Source: Sorghum bicolor (Eukaryota > Streptophyta > Magnoliopsida > Poales > Poaceae). Taken from it: 64,000 bases of DNA. A model generated the notes under the pieces. The model was given only the letters and a program-made list of their open reading frames with translations, was not told the DNA's origin and ran no database searches. The translations under genes and the position numbers were made by a program. Where the stretch lies: NCBI RefSeq assembly GCF_000003195.3, contig NC_012873.2, positions 19,577,161 to 19,641,160 of the forward strand, written 5' to 3'. Shown here one piece after another: positions 11,585 to 21,667 of this stretch. Numbering within the stretch: position 1 is the stretch's first letter; each line of letters opens with the position of its first letter.

Positions 11585-14500
11585 TCAGTCCGCGGCACGA
11601 TCCTCACCGCCCTCGCCTCCGCCCGAGCTAGCCTCAGGAGGGAGCACCTCAGGCTCGAAAAGCTTGGCCAACCTTTCCCCAGGAGCCTCCGCGTCGTCGA
11701 TCAAGGCATGGTGCCTCTCCTCGTTCTCCGCGTCGGTCTTGGAGATGTCGGTGACGAAGCCATGGGACACCACCTCCATGTCGTAGGAGAAGCCCGAGCA
11801 GACAACCGCCATCGCCCGCTTCACCCCGATGTGGAGGGCGTCCCGCACCCGATCTCGCAGCGTCGCGCCTATGTAGCACAACTGGTCGACCAGGGCGTCG
11901 CCTCGAGCGCCCTCCCTCGACTCATCCATAGGCTCGACCTCCCAAGAGGTCGAGAGATCACTTATCGCCGTCCGCACTCGACGGTTCAAAGCAACCTCCG
12001 CTTCGAGCTGAGCCTTGGCGTTGCGAGCCTCGGCTTGGGCGGCCAGGAGTTCGTCCTTGAGCCCTGTAAAGGGCAATACAAGGCACTTTAGCAAAAACCA
12101 AACACGCCTTGAAGAAGAAATCTAGCGACAGGAACATACCACGAACGCTCTCCTCCAGGGCCGTGTTCTCGCCGACCAGTCTGGTGTTGGCACGCTCGAT
12201 CTCCCTGTTGGAGCGCGCCAGCTCAGTATTGGCGACGCGGAGATCTTCGATCACCTTGCCAGCCTGAACAATGGCCCCACTCTTCTCCAGCAATTCTCCC
12301 TTCAGACGCTCGACGTCGTTAGAGAGACTGCGGGATTGAGCCCGCTCCGCCTCGAGATCTTCGAGGGCCTTCTTCCTGGCTTCCTCTGCGGCGCCCCTGG
12401 CGACTTCGCCGTTCACATGCTCCACCTTCATCTTTTGGAAAGACTCTCGGAGAGAGTCCAGGTCGGATTTAAGGAGGCCCTTCTCCTTGTCCAAATCCGC
12501 GATGACGTTCTTGTAGGACAGGACCTCCTCCCTGGCCTTAGACGCGGCCTCCTCGACCGTAAGGGCGCGCTCCCGCAGCAGCACTGTCTCCTCCTCCGAC
12601 TTCTTCGAGGCCTCTCGAGCCTCGGCCAAAGCAGCCTCCCTTACCTTTTTCTCCTCCTCAAGCGCTATGAGATCTTTATAAGCTTTCAGGAGCTTTTCCT
12701 GCGACTCGAGGAGCTGGTCCTTGAGGAGGGGGAGCTGCTCCCAACCACCCCTCGTGGCGTGTATGAAGCTGGACTTGATGCGGGAGGTCTCTTTCATATC
12801 CTGCGAATCAAGGGGTGTACGGATTAGAACACAGAAACCAGAAAGCACCGTGGGAATTGAAGTTCGAGAAACACTTACGAAATAAGCCGGGCCGAGCCCG
12901 TTGTTAACAACGTCTGAGAGGAGCCCCACCACATGCTTCATCCAAAGGCGGAGCTCCTCGACGTGTTCCCACTTCTCCGCCTCCTTCCGATCGTCGAGGA
13001 AGATATCGGGCTCAGACGGGTCGTGGGAGGCCCGGATACGGATGCGATCGGGGCACCAGTGCTCTATCTCCCGGTCGGCCCGCGCCTTAACGCCGCGGAT
13101 GAGGCCCTCGACGGTCTCGAGAGAGCCCCCATGGCGCAGGAATAGGTTGACGAGGCATGGGAACCGCCCGTCGTCGTCCACCGTCTTCCAGGTCCCGTCC
13201 TTGGTCCCTGATGTCCCGATTTCGTCCTCTTCGGAAGGAAAGAGGTCCTCCCACGCCCGACGTTCCCGGAGGAACCCTGGGGCGATCCCATCCATGCCGT
13301 AAATTGTCCTCTTGATCTCGGACTCGGGGTCGGGGGGGGGTGCGCTTCAGGCACGCAAGCGCCACCACTCCATCCGCTCGCCCCGGCTCCGCCCGGATCG
13401 CGGCAGGCGCCCCCGGGAGGAGCCACGCCGGAGTTGGGGGGCCGTACGCCGGCAGATTCTCCTCCTACTCGCCGGGCTCTTGCGGCTTCGATGGTACTGG
13501 CTGGGCCAGACCTTGGGGCGGAGGCTCGAGCAGTCCCTCCTCTTGGCCCCCCTGCTGCTGCTGCTGTTGCTGCTGCGGTTGTTGCTGCTGTTGCTGTTGC
13601 TGCTGCGGTGTTTGCTGTTGCTGCTGCTGCTGTTGCTGCTGCTGCTGTTGTTGTTGCTGCTGTTGCTGCTGCTGCGGTTGTTGTTGTTGTTGCTGCTGCT
13701 GCTGCTGTGCCTCGTGCTCCTGCGGCTGCCGCGCCGCCTCGCGCTCCCGCTGTTCATCCTCCTCCCTCTTCTTTTTCTGCTCCTCGAGGGTACGGAGGCC
13801 GGCGGGCCAGGGAGTTGACCCCGCAACACGAGGGCTCGACGTTTCCTCCTCCATAGGGCAGGCACCCCCAGACGCTCTGTCACCATCAGACGTGTCGCTG
13901 ATGGTGATGGGTTCCCCCTCGACCCCCAATCGAGGGGGCTCGGGGGCTCCCTCTAACGCTTGCGTCTGGGACGCCTCGCCACAAGTCGGCGGCGACGAGG
14001 CAGGCACGGGATGAGGCGGACTCCTCTCGACACCGGCTGGAGGTTGGGAGTCGGAGGAGCCTACAAAACAAGGGATAAAGGTTAGACGCTGTAATAACCG
14101 ACGCGAGAACATCACAGGGCCCATAAACAAGCTATAAACCTGGTTCCTTGGAGGCGGTTCCTGTTTTGAGCCTCTTTGCCATGGACGGCTGGGCCCGCTC
14201 GAGGGTCCGCTTTAGCCTGAGAAAAGATCGGCATATGAGCAAACACAGAGGAGCAGGAAGACAAAGGCCACAGCATCGAAAGGGCTTCCCCTACAGGAAG
14301 AATAGCTCGCCTCCCGCCGCCCCGACCGGCGGGCCTCGAGCCTCCCCGCGTCAGGGTTCTAGGCCCCTCGAGGGCAGGCACGGGCCTAGGCGCATCAGTT
14401 CCCGCATGGCGGGCGCCGGGACTGGCACTCCTGCGGCCGGCCTCTCCTTTCTCGGAGGCCGCGGCACGACCGCGGGTCAGTGGCCCCGTCGCCTGGGGCC

Positions 14501-15952
14501 TAGCATGACCACTCTCCCTGGGTGCCGGGGGAGGGCGCGGCGCAACTTGACCAACCTTGGGCGCGGGAGGGGTATCGGCGCGAGGACGGAGGGATCCGCC
14601 TGGGCCCTCCGACGAAGCTTCCGCCCGAGGAGCGTCGGCCTCGCCTTGAGATGGACCCCCGAGGATCCGGTCAAGGCGAGACGCCATCCCCTCGGAGTCC
14701 TCACTATCCTCATCGTCGTCATCATCTTTCTCGCTGGGGGACTCTTCCTCAGGCTCTCCCCTCTGCCTGGATTTTGACCGGCGCGCCTCTAAAGCTTGCC
14801 GGTCAAGGTTTTTCTTCTTCTCCCCTTTCTTCTTAGAGTCCTTGACGGACTTCGACTTCTCGGCGGAACGGCGCCGCGCGTCGCGATCGACTTCGTCCTC
14901 CTTCACCGGGGGCCTCGAGGATCGAACGTCGATCCGCCCCTGCCATAGTAAAAGTAGAATCAGAAAAAAGGGGTGGAAAAGGAACCCAGAGTCAAGGCTA
15001 CCACGAGGAAGAAGACATACCAGATCGACCGAGCCTTCATCAGGCCTCATAGGGAAGCCATTAACGTGCGACGGCTTGAAATCGCCGGCGATGGCCGCCC
15101 TGACCCGGGCGGCGACCTCATCGTCCGCCAGAGCCACGTTGGACATCCGGCAAGCCTCGAGATCCCGGGACGAGACGCCCGGCCCCATTTCGTCCATCCT
15201 CAATGGCCGAGACATCAGGGGAAGGACCCTCCGACGATGGACGGCCGAGAGGACGAGAGCGGCGGACAGGCCCTCCAAGCGCAGCCTCTTCATAGCGTCG
15301 AGGAGGGGGTCGAGCCGTGACTGGTGCTCCTGGACGACGCCGTATGTCCAGTTGTCTGGGCGCTCCGAGATCAGACGGCCTGTGTAGACGGGGAAGAGAC
15401 CGTCGTCGTTCCTCAGATAGAACCACTTGAGTCCCACCCAGCATGGTTCGACGACAGCCCCACCGGGATGTACTCGCGCGGCCTCTCCGTCTTCTTCGTC
15501 TTCAACACCAGGTTGAGGCATCCGGCCCGCACGGGTTTCCTCACACCGGTGGTCCTGGTGGGGGCGTTGAAAAGTTCGCCCCTGTAGAGGTGAAGCCATA
15601 GATCCCAATGGGGCATCATCCCCAGATAACCCTCGCACACCACGGCGAAGACCGCCGCGACGGTGATGGCGTTCGGGGAAAAATGCTGGAGCTCCACCCC
15701 GTAGTGGAAGCAGAGAGCCCGCATAAAGCGGCTCGGGGGAGCGCCCAGGCCATGGCGGTGGAATTTGGCGAATGACACAACATAGCCCTCGGGTGGCTGG
15801 GGCTCCCTGTGACTCGCCGGCAGCGCGATCCACTCCGGCGAAGACTGCAAGGTGCGGCGGCGCAAGAGCCCTTCATTCTCGAGCTCTAGCAGGCGGCGGT
15901 CCGTCATCAACGACGGACGCCAGTCGTCGGCGGCAACAAGCCTCACAGGCAT
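11585..15952 (-). pseudogene. Antisense intron-containing gene of Tat-1: Transposase_28-type domain, poly-Q, coiled coil
   Basis: The gene runs opposite to gag-pol from ATG 15952 (MPVRLVAADDWRPSL). Residues about 55-130, with GYVVSFAKFHRHGLGAPPSR and GYLGMMPHWDLWLHLYRG, match the Pfam family I know as Transposase_28 (putative gypsy-type transposon). An acidic/lysine-rich region, a proline-rich region, a poly-Q tract and a long heptad-like coiled coil (12740-12140) follow. Putative GT-AG introns on the minus strand are 15020-14940, 14294-14217, 14139-14061, 12878-12801 and 12139-12064, all 76-81 bp. A one-base frameshift near 15430 separates the domain from the conserved WFYLRNDDG continuation, and further frame breaks lie near 13465 and in the C-run near 13335. 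I could not resolve one continuous frame through every exon. Function unknown; the family is found in retrotransposons and is not a proven transposase. Confidence 0.75.
13551..13713 (-). repeat. Poly-glutamine (CAG/CAA)n tract in the antisense gene
   Basis: On the plus strand this is a run of CTG and TTG triplets. On the minus strand it encodes about 50 glutamines broken by single P, TP and P interruptions and ending in GGQEEG. The same run in other frames gives leucine-, cysteine- or alanine-rich shadow ORFs. Mixed CAG/CAA codons suggest a tract that grew by slippage but was kept as glutamine. Confidence 0.85.
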
Positions 15953-16091
15953 CTTGGTTGGAATACGGTGGATTCGCTAACCGCTCGAGGGGGTGCACGC
16001 GCGTGTGAAGGAAGCAAGAGAGCAAAGGCAGCAAGAAGACGGAGGCGAGAGAACGGAAGAGGAGAGAAAGAATGGAGCAGCGCCACGGCGT

Positions 16092-16103
16092 ACTTATAGA
16101 TAG
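16092..16103 (-). promoter_or_regulatory. TATA box of the Tat-1 antisense gene
   Basis: On the minus strand this reads CTATCTATAAGT, about 140 bp upstream of ATG 15952. A purine-rich 5' UTR follows. The antisense gene therefore appears to have its own core promoter, independent of the LTR. Confidence 0.55.
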
Positions 16104-16840
16104 CGGCCAACCAACGGACGGATCCGATAAATGAGGTAACTCCCCCCATAAATGCGCCGTCTAACGGTCCTTTCTCTCCTCACAGGCCGGACGCTCTGGA
16201 TTCCCCGCCGATACAGTGTCGCAATGTCACTTACCTCAAAAGGTGCGCCCAACGGGCGGAAAGACGAACCGGCAAGGCAGCTTCCTTGCTTCGTAAGCCA
16301 AGGTACGCGCCCACAATAGTCTCGAGAGGTCGAGGGCTGGCCCGTCGAAAGGGTTCGACAGCCGATCTCGAGCACCAAGAGTCAGGGGTCCCCAGCGAGT
16401 GGTCGAAAATCGAGGCATGCCTCGAAAACTCGCTGGCGATGTCCAAGGCAGGGTCGAGACAGTCGAGAGGAATCCCCCCGACGGGAGGCATCGAGCCGCT
16501 AGACTCTATCGAATGAGACCGGTATCCCCGACCACGTCGACCCAGCTTTATGAGAACGCCTCCGGGCTACAGCTGACCCCCTCGAAAGGGGCACAGGTTC
16601 TCACTTGGACTACCCGCTAGGAACTCGATCTGGAGTGGAAGACGCTCGCTCTATCGAGAGTACGTCGAAACCTCCACGCAAGGCAAAGCCGATCAGAACC
16701 TTCCACCACTGGTGTCGACAGTGTCTCTTCAAATTAGGCAAAATAACCCCCAAGGGAGTTAAATACTCCCTCGAGGGCTCGGGGGCTACCCCCGCGGGGT
16801 CGCTCGCGTGCCCCCGCGGAACCTCGACTGAAAAGACAAA

Positions 16841-16876
16841 AGTCTCCACTCGAGCGCCAGCGCTCGAATGGAGACT
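16841..16876. repeat. Hairpin abutting the Tat-1 polypurine tract
   Basis: The arms AGTCTCCACTCGAGCG (16841-16856) and CGCTCGAATGGAGACT (16861-16876) pair at 15 of 16 positions around a CCAG loop. The right arm ends where the PPT 11-mer begins, so the structure could affect plus-strand priming or RNA end formation. That is inference. Confidence 0.75.
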
Positions 16877-16886
16877 CGGGGGCTAC
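16876..16886 (+). other. Polypurine tract of Tat-1
   Basis: TCGGGGGCTAC lies directly before the 3' LTR and is preceded by GGAGAC. It is the expected primer site for plus-strand DNA synthesis. Two further exact copies of the 11-mer occur inside the element, at 11199 and 16779. Confidence 0.7.
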
Positions 16887-17924
16887 TGTCGAGGGTATCA
16901 ACAAGGGGTACCCTCACCAACGCGAATAACGAAACCATCCGTACGTAAAACTAGCACCTCGATTCGACGCTCCGTCCGCACACACGCACGACCATCGACG
17001 ACCGTAGCCTCGAAGACGGAAATAGCGTCGAGCGAATCAGTCAGGCGTCGAGCTCTGGTCAACGTCGAATACGGAACCGGCTCCCGCAAATAGGGAGGCG
17101 TTGGGCGCAAGGACGCTGCCGCCGCCTAACGCGCGCACGCGGGCCGGGGCATTAAATGCGCCTGGTGCCTCCCCACCTAACACATGGGTCACGAGGGGCG
17201 TGATAGAAGAACAGGCACCTGTCCCATCGATCTTTTTGCAGCCTTTCCCACCAAACGGCCCAAGGCGTGTCAAGACGTGGGAAACAGAGACGGAGTGTCT
17301 AATCAAGACCCCCTCGAGATGGCCAAAGTCAGCGCTTCAACATCAGGACGTCGTACGGCGTCCGACCCTCGACCAGATAGAGACCCATCCAGGAGACAAG
17401 TCGGGCGTCGACTGACCACATCCCAACTACACCGCCGGATTAGCCGTCGGGTCGTACGAGCGTACATCAGGCAAACCAATCCAGGACGGCGTGCAGAACG
17501 GAATGCAAGGGCACGCGTAATCATCACCAGGCTATTAAGACGGGACGACTCGAGGCCATGCCGGTACGGAAGCCTCGAGTAGGTCAGCGCTCCATACTGC
17601 TATCGACTCCTATTCTGATGCATATACATGTACCCTGGGTCTCTCCTTGGGACTATAAAAGGAGGAACTCAGGAATAGAACAAAAAAAACAAGACCACGC
17701 TCACACATAATAGAGCACGACACTTCACACCACGCTTGTATTCACCCCTGTACAAGCACCTAGGTGCAAGATAATACAAACTCTCTCCCCCCCCCGCTGG
17801 ACGTAGGGCCTTCTCTTGCCCGAACCAGGATAAATCTCTGTGTCTTTTTGCATCACCATCCGGGAAAGGGAGCACGCATACAAATTTACTCGTTGGTGTG
17901 ACCCCCGGGGGGAAAACGCCGACA
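16887..17924 (+). repeat. Tat-1 3' LTR
   Basis: A 1038-bp copy of the 5' LTR with the same termini (TGTCGAGGG...CGCCGACA), followed by the target duplication ACAAG at 17925-17929. The TATA box lies at 17652-17661. Most of the differences from the 5' LTR are single transitions. Confidence 0.95.
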
Positions 17925-17970
17925 ACAAGATAATAGCAAGACTTAAAGTTATCTCAGCAAACCGTCTTTC

Positions 17971-17988
17971 TCCCCGGCAACGGCGCCA
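17971..17988 (-). other. tRNA-Asp primer binding site of element A
   Basis: On the minus strand this reads TGGCGCCGTTGCCGGGGA, which is complementary to the 3' end of plant tRNA-Asp and is the PBS typical of Athila elements. The spacer to the 5' LTR end is eight bases. Confidence 0.9.
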
Positions 17989-18785
17989 GAAATGCATGTT
18001 GATATTTGGTAACGCAATAAGGAAATGATCCGCAAGCGCACGGATATCGGTGTGCATTTCACCCGGGTGGTTATCTAGAGTTATCGTATTTATATTTTTA
18101 CCACTGGGAGAAAGGGTGCATCTGACTAACCAAATCTATTGCTACTATCCCTTTGGGCTACAAAGAATGTTTCTCGATGTGAGTGAGAAGACTGCAACCG
18201 TAGTCTCGTTCTAACCTTGGTAAGGATGATCTACTGTTCTATTGGGGAAGCTTACGGAATCTAGACACCACAAAGGATGTTCGACCCGCACCTATAAACC
18301 TACCCGTCCTGCTAACGAGATGTGGGCTACAAAGGTAACTCGGAAATGTCACGTTCCTCGCTACTACCACGGTCCAGCTAGTCAGGGGATATCTATGAGT
18401 ACCCTAGCCTAAACACCTTGTTTATGCTAGCAATGATTACTCTAATACTCAACCAGAAGAGATTAAAGTAAACTCATAAACCAAAGAACAATAAAACAAG
18501 AACTTACTAGAATTAGAAGTCGAATTACTGAAGAATCCTAGGAGCAAGCCTCGGGTTAGGAGACTTGATCCCGCAGGTACAACTCGGAGTAGACACCGAT
18601 AGGCTGGGCTTCCTCCGATCTACACCTCCACTCTATCTCTCTCAATCTAGTAGAAACTAGAAGATCTAACTCTACTCACATTGGATGCTAAGCCTAAAAG
18701 AAATTTTATTTAGAGGAGAGGTATTCCTTCGAGGGCTCCTCTCAACTCTATGAAAAACTTGTCTCCTCCAGGGGCCAGGGGGTCT

Positions 18786-18796
18786 GGTTTTATAGT
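18786..18796 (-). promoter_or_regulatory. TATA box in element A 5' LTR
   Basis: The minus strand reads ACTATAAAACC. The same box occurs at the equivalent place in both Athila-2 LTRs (30615-30625 and near 53019-53029), supporting it as the LTR core promoter. Confidence 0.7.
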
Positions 18797-20360
18797 CCCC
18801 TCAAGTGAACGTGAGCCATTGGATCAAACCGACATTGATTGGACGGTTATCCTTGATCCTTTAGGTCGGTGGAACATCGTCCGTGAAAAGAGTCCTGATC
18901 CAACTCCAAGTCAGGGCGGACGCCCAGGTCAACTGGGCGGGCGCCCAGTGCGTGGCCCCGTTCTACAGCTGCAAAGGGGCCGGAGCGGAGCGCTCCTAAA
19001 GCTGCCCCGCTGATCCGTTTGTGCTAAATGAGGTTTGGGGGTCGACCCGCTCCGTCCGTGCAACGAACCGTGGATATCCTTGGGTCGAACCTGTTGCCGT
19101 CGCAGTTGCTTGTCGCTAGCGCTGCACCATTTGTTGCCTAGTGTGCGTGTGTGTGCATGTGAGATAGTAGTACCTCCTCCTACTTGGTACATGCAGTTTA
19201 CTAATGCTGGTCGATCATTTAGCAAAGTAAAGATACTGAGTTATCTAATAACAAAGAGCCATATGCATACCCTAAAGCCTTAAGTAAATAATATTTACTC
19301 GCAACTAACATTCTCCAAACAATTTGCAGATAAACACATAGACTGTAAATTGCAAATACTTATAATTAACCTATCTTGTAAATTCAAAGATACAACATTT
19401 TGAACTCTAAAACCAAGAATATTAAATGACATCTACAACCTGCTTATGAAAATTGCTATCAGTTATGTCCAGTGAGATGCCAACACCAAATGAATATGCT
19501 ATACTTTCAGTTGCAGGTTCCCATGCACTTGTGGACATGTATTACCGAAGCTATCTTTTTTTAGATAAAAAGCGCTTAAGGTTACTCTGTTATGTAAGAG
19601 AATGAGGAAACTTCATGAGATAGGGTGAAAATAAAGACAGTCAAACTAAGAACATTGATGAGTTCGTCTTTTGGACTAACTTATAGTGGTAGAGCAGGAA
19701 CTTTTGACTAGCAGGGCAATTTACAAGAAACATAATGTTTAGAGAAAATTCAAGAAAGTTTCAGAAAACCACTATAGACAAAAATGCAGCAGAGTTCATC
19801 AGCATGCAAAAATGCAGTGTGGTCCTAAGAATCTAGCGAGGCAGTGAAACCAAAGCTACATTCATCAGCAGAACCTGAGGACATTTTGACAGGATGGATC
19901 ACGCATCAATATAAGATAGGAACTCACAAGGACTAGCACCTTCTTCTCATTCAAACAAGAACACTTCTTCCCATTCAGGCATATGATTTAGTACAGGTGA
20001 AATGGGTCTCCCTTTACTAAAATTTTATACAGATCATCAGCATCATGTGTTTCTCCTCCAATTGTTCCTAAAATTAAAAATTCCAAACCCATGAGAATCT
20101 GTTCCAAGTGTACCAAAAAAAAGGGCTACTATGAGCCAACAAAGTCTAACAACTTCAAAAGAAATCAGTCTGCATCTTTTGATTTGTAAAGCCTATTTGC
20201 CAATGGTTAATTGGAAAACCAAAAGAAACTTGCAATTGCACTGAACTTGCAACTGCATTAAATAGCTGGTTGCAGAATCCTAATAATCAAACTTGAGAAT
20301 GCATGCACAGACAATGAACTACAGTGACTGAGTGGCACACATCAAATCTTTTATAGTTAT

Positions 20361-20480
20361 ATAGAATAGACATAGACATAGATATAGATACAAATATAAT
20401 TATAGATATAGATATAGATATTGATACAAATACAGATACATATATAGATATATCCCTAATTAATAATACGGATAGATATA
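20361..20480. repeat. ATAGAT/GATA simple repeat inside the hAT
   Basis: About 120 bp of degenerate ATAGAT, ACATAG and ATACAA units form a low-complexity microsatellite. I see no coding function. Confidence 0.8.
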
Positions 20481-20534
20481 AAACTTAAACTAATAAGACA
20501 AGCAGCCTACTATACTATATTCTGGAATGCAAAA

Positions 20535-20640
20535 GTGAGGCATCAGCATTTGACATTCGACAAGCAACATACTATATTTTGGAATGCAAAAGTGAGGCAT
20601 CGACACTTGACATTCATGCACTGCTTGCTGCATGTTCATT
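20535..20640. repeat. Short tandem duplication inside the hAT
   Basis: The segment TATATTCTGGAATGCAAAAG with GTGAGGCATC and TTGACATTC occurs twice, near 20515-20560 and 20572-20612, as an imperfect direct repeat of about 50 bp. It is a local duplication with no recognised function. Confidence 0.5.
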
Positions 20641-20970
20641 ACAATGGCATGGCATGCATAGGCATTTCACATTTATTTTCACACCCTCTGAATCAGTCTC
20701 GGTCGTATCATTTACTCCTATATCCCAAGCAATTTGTGAGGCAGTCTATTCTATGTAGAAATATCTCCAATTGAATTCATCTATTGTTATCCATCGGATC
20801 TCCTACATATATCTAGGAGCCTACGATCCATCCATAGTACCTCTTGTAGAAGTAGAAGTCCTGTTCCGTCCGCATCCGACGGCGGCGCGTTGGTGTCCCG
20901 GCCTGAAATCTCCCCGGCCGGCTATCCAGCCTTTCTCTGATCAGCCGCACAGCAGACGACGACGAACGAC

Positions 20971-21099
20971 ATGGCCACCAAGAACAAGGCGGCGGCGCTG
21001 CTCCTCTGCTTCCTCTTCCTTGGCGATACGGATGGAGAAGGCAACTCGCCAGATCCGCGACGGGCAGAAGAGACGAGTGGTACATCCAGGGTAGGGTAA
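20971..21099 (+). pseudogene. Possible captured host gene fragment with signal-peptide-like start
   Basis: A 42-codon frame begins MATKNKAAALLLCFLFLG, a basic N-region followed by a hydrophobic core, as in a secretory signal peptide. It ends in a charged tail at TAA 21097. The local base composition (GC-rich, GCG and CTC codons) differs from the AT-rich hAT core and resembles grass coding exons. The sequence CAGGGTAGGG near 21088 could be an exon end and splice donor. This would be a first exon captured by the transposon; it could equally be a chance ORF. Confidence 0.35.
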
Positions 21100-21667
21100 G
21101 GGAAGTGGTGGAGAAGGAGGAGGAGGACGGGGTGGCGGCGGCAGCGACGGCAATGGCGGAGGAGGGTGGCAGCGGCGGTGAGCAGCTGCAGCTATGAGGC
21201 GAGTCGCAGGGTCGACCCGAGGGTCACCGGGGGTCGATAGGGTCACGACCCTTTTGCTCCTCTTCTGCTCTGGGTCGATCCGATTTGGTCCACTGGCTAA
21301 TTCCAGGTGCGGGTCGACTTCAGAAGTGGGTCGAACCGAACCCGTTGCAGCTATACCCCGTTCGGCCTCCGCTTCCTTCCCGTGGCTTCTGGAGTCTTCT
21401 AGATGGTAGAAAATTGCGCGGTGCGTTGATATCTCTATGTAATACCAACATGTGGGCCTTTCTTCCGTATTTCCTGATAACCCCCTGCAGAAATAGACAA
21501 ACACCAAAACTCGTGGAATTCTATCAGATAAAACCCTAAGTCTGGGTGTTGATTGCATTTGGATCCTTTTCTTTATTTATTTGATGATTATATTTGGTAC
21601 TTAAGGACCGTCAACACAATGTACCATTAACATAGTCACGAACTAGGTACTAATTTGGACAATGCTT

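Larger units (their letters stand above)
15953..16876. other. Promoter region of the antisense gene and 3' interior of Tat-1
   Basis: No ORF here looks real. Immediately upstream of the antisense ATG is a purine-rich leader (16010-16080, AGAG/GAAG-rich), then a TATA box on the minus strand at 16092-16103. Further right are several TCGAG words, a copy of TCGGGGGCTAC (16779-16789) and the hairpin at 16841-16876, which abuts the PPT. Confidence 0.55.
3545..17924 (+). mobile_element. Tat-1: complete Tat-lineage Ty3/gypsy retrotransposon, TSD ACAAG
   Basis: A complete 14,380-bp element is bounded by TG...CA LTRs of 1036 and 1038 bp and flanked by the 5-bp target duplication ACAAG (3540-3544 and 17925-17929). 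Order: 5' LTR, PBS, gag-pol (4639-11019, plus strand), spacer with hairpin, an antisense intron-containing gene (15952 down to about 11585), promoter of that gene, PPT, 3' LTR. The Tat lineage is supported by the second, archaeal-type RNase H after the RT/RNase H, by the long interior 3' of pol and by the antisense gene. By manual alignment the LTRs differ at about 16 positions plus one C-run indel, roughly 1.5 %, so the insertion is recent. Confidence 0.95.
18964..21355. mobile_element. Non-autonomous hAT-type DNA transposon, TSD CCCCGTTC
   Basis: This 2392-bp insert in the LTR of element A is flanked by an exact 8-bp duplication CCCCGTTC (18956-18963 and 21356-21363), as expected for hAT elements. 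The ends form imperfect terminal inverted repeats: left TACAGCTGCAAAGGGGCCGG, right end on the minus strand TATAGCTGCAACGGGTTCGG. Both subterminal regions carry GGGTCGACC-like words, which are typical transposase-binding repeats. No transposase ORF or hATC dimerisation domain is seen, so it needs a helper. The middle is AT-rich with a GATA-type simple repeat, and the right end is GC-rich with a possible captured gene fragment. Confidence 0.88.
1..21616 (-). mobile_element. Athila-like Ty3/gypsy element A, partial, split by Tat-1 and a hAT
   Basis: This is a minus-strand LTR retrotransposon whose left (3') part lies beyond the window. Reading from the right, it has a 5' LTR (17997-21616, itself interrupted), a tRNA-Asp-type primer binding site (17971-17988), a gag remnant (3543 down to 2860) and a protease remnant (1197 down to 329). 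Tat-1 inserted between gag and PBS. Removing Tat-1 and one ACAAG copy rejoins a leader of the same wording as that of Athila-2 at 39716-39780. The tRNA-Asp PBS and the gag similarity to Athila-2 support Athila lineage. No RT, RNase H or integrase is seen before the window edge, so it could be a non-autonomous derivative. Confidence 0.8.
17997..21616 (-). repeat. 5' LTR of element A, interrupted by a hAT
   Basis: The LTR runs from TGTTGATATTTGG (17997) to GACCGTCAACA (21616). Without the hAT and one TSD copy it is about 1.22 kb, close to the 1232-bp LTR of Athila-2, which it resembles along its length. A minus-strand TATA box lies at 18786-18796. The LTR shares with Athila-2 the GC-rich GGGCGGGCGCCC segment just left of the hAT site. 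Confidence 0.9.

Noticed and set aside
12336..12827. Plus-strand leucine-rich ORF opposite the coiled coil
   Set aside because: It is the mirror of an E/K/L-rich coiled coil on the minus strand, which has supporting splice sites.
13312..14014. Leucine-, cysteine- and alanine-rich plus-strand ORFs of 140-224 codons
   Set aside because: They are other frames of the CTG/TTG triplet run. The minus-strand glutamine frame fits the antisense gene.
17971..17988. Possible tRNA-Asp gene fragments at PBS sites (also 39760 and 28913)
   Set aside because: Only the 18 bases complementary to the tRNA 3' end are present, directly at LTR edges, so they are primer sites.
20361..20480. GATA-type repeat as a regular array such as CRISPR or a satellite
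   Set aside because: Units are short and irregular without spacers; it is a degenerate microsatellite.
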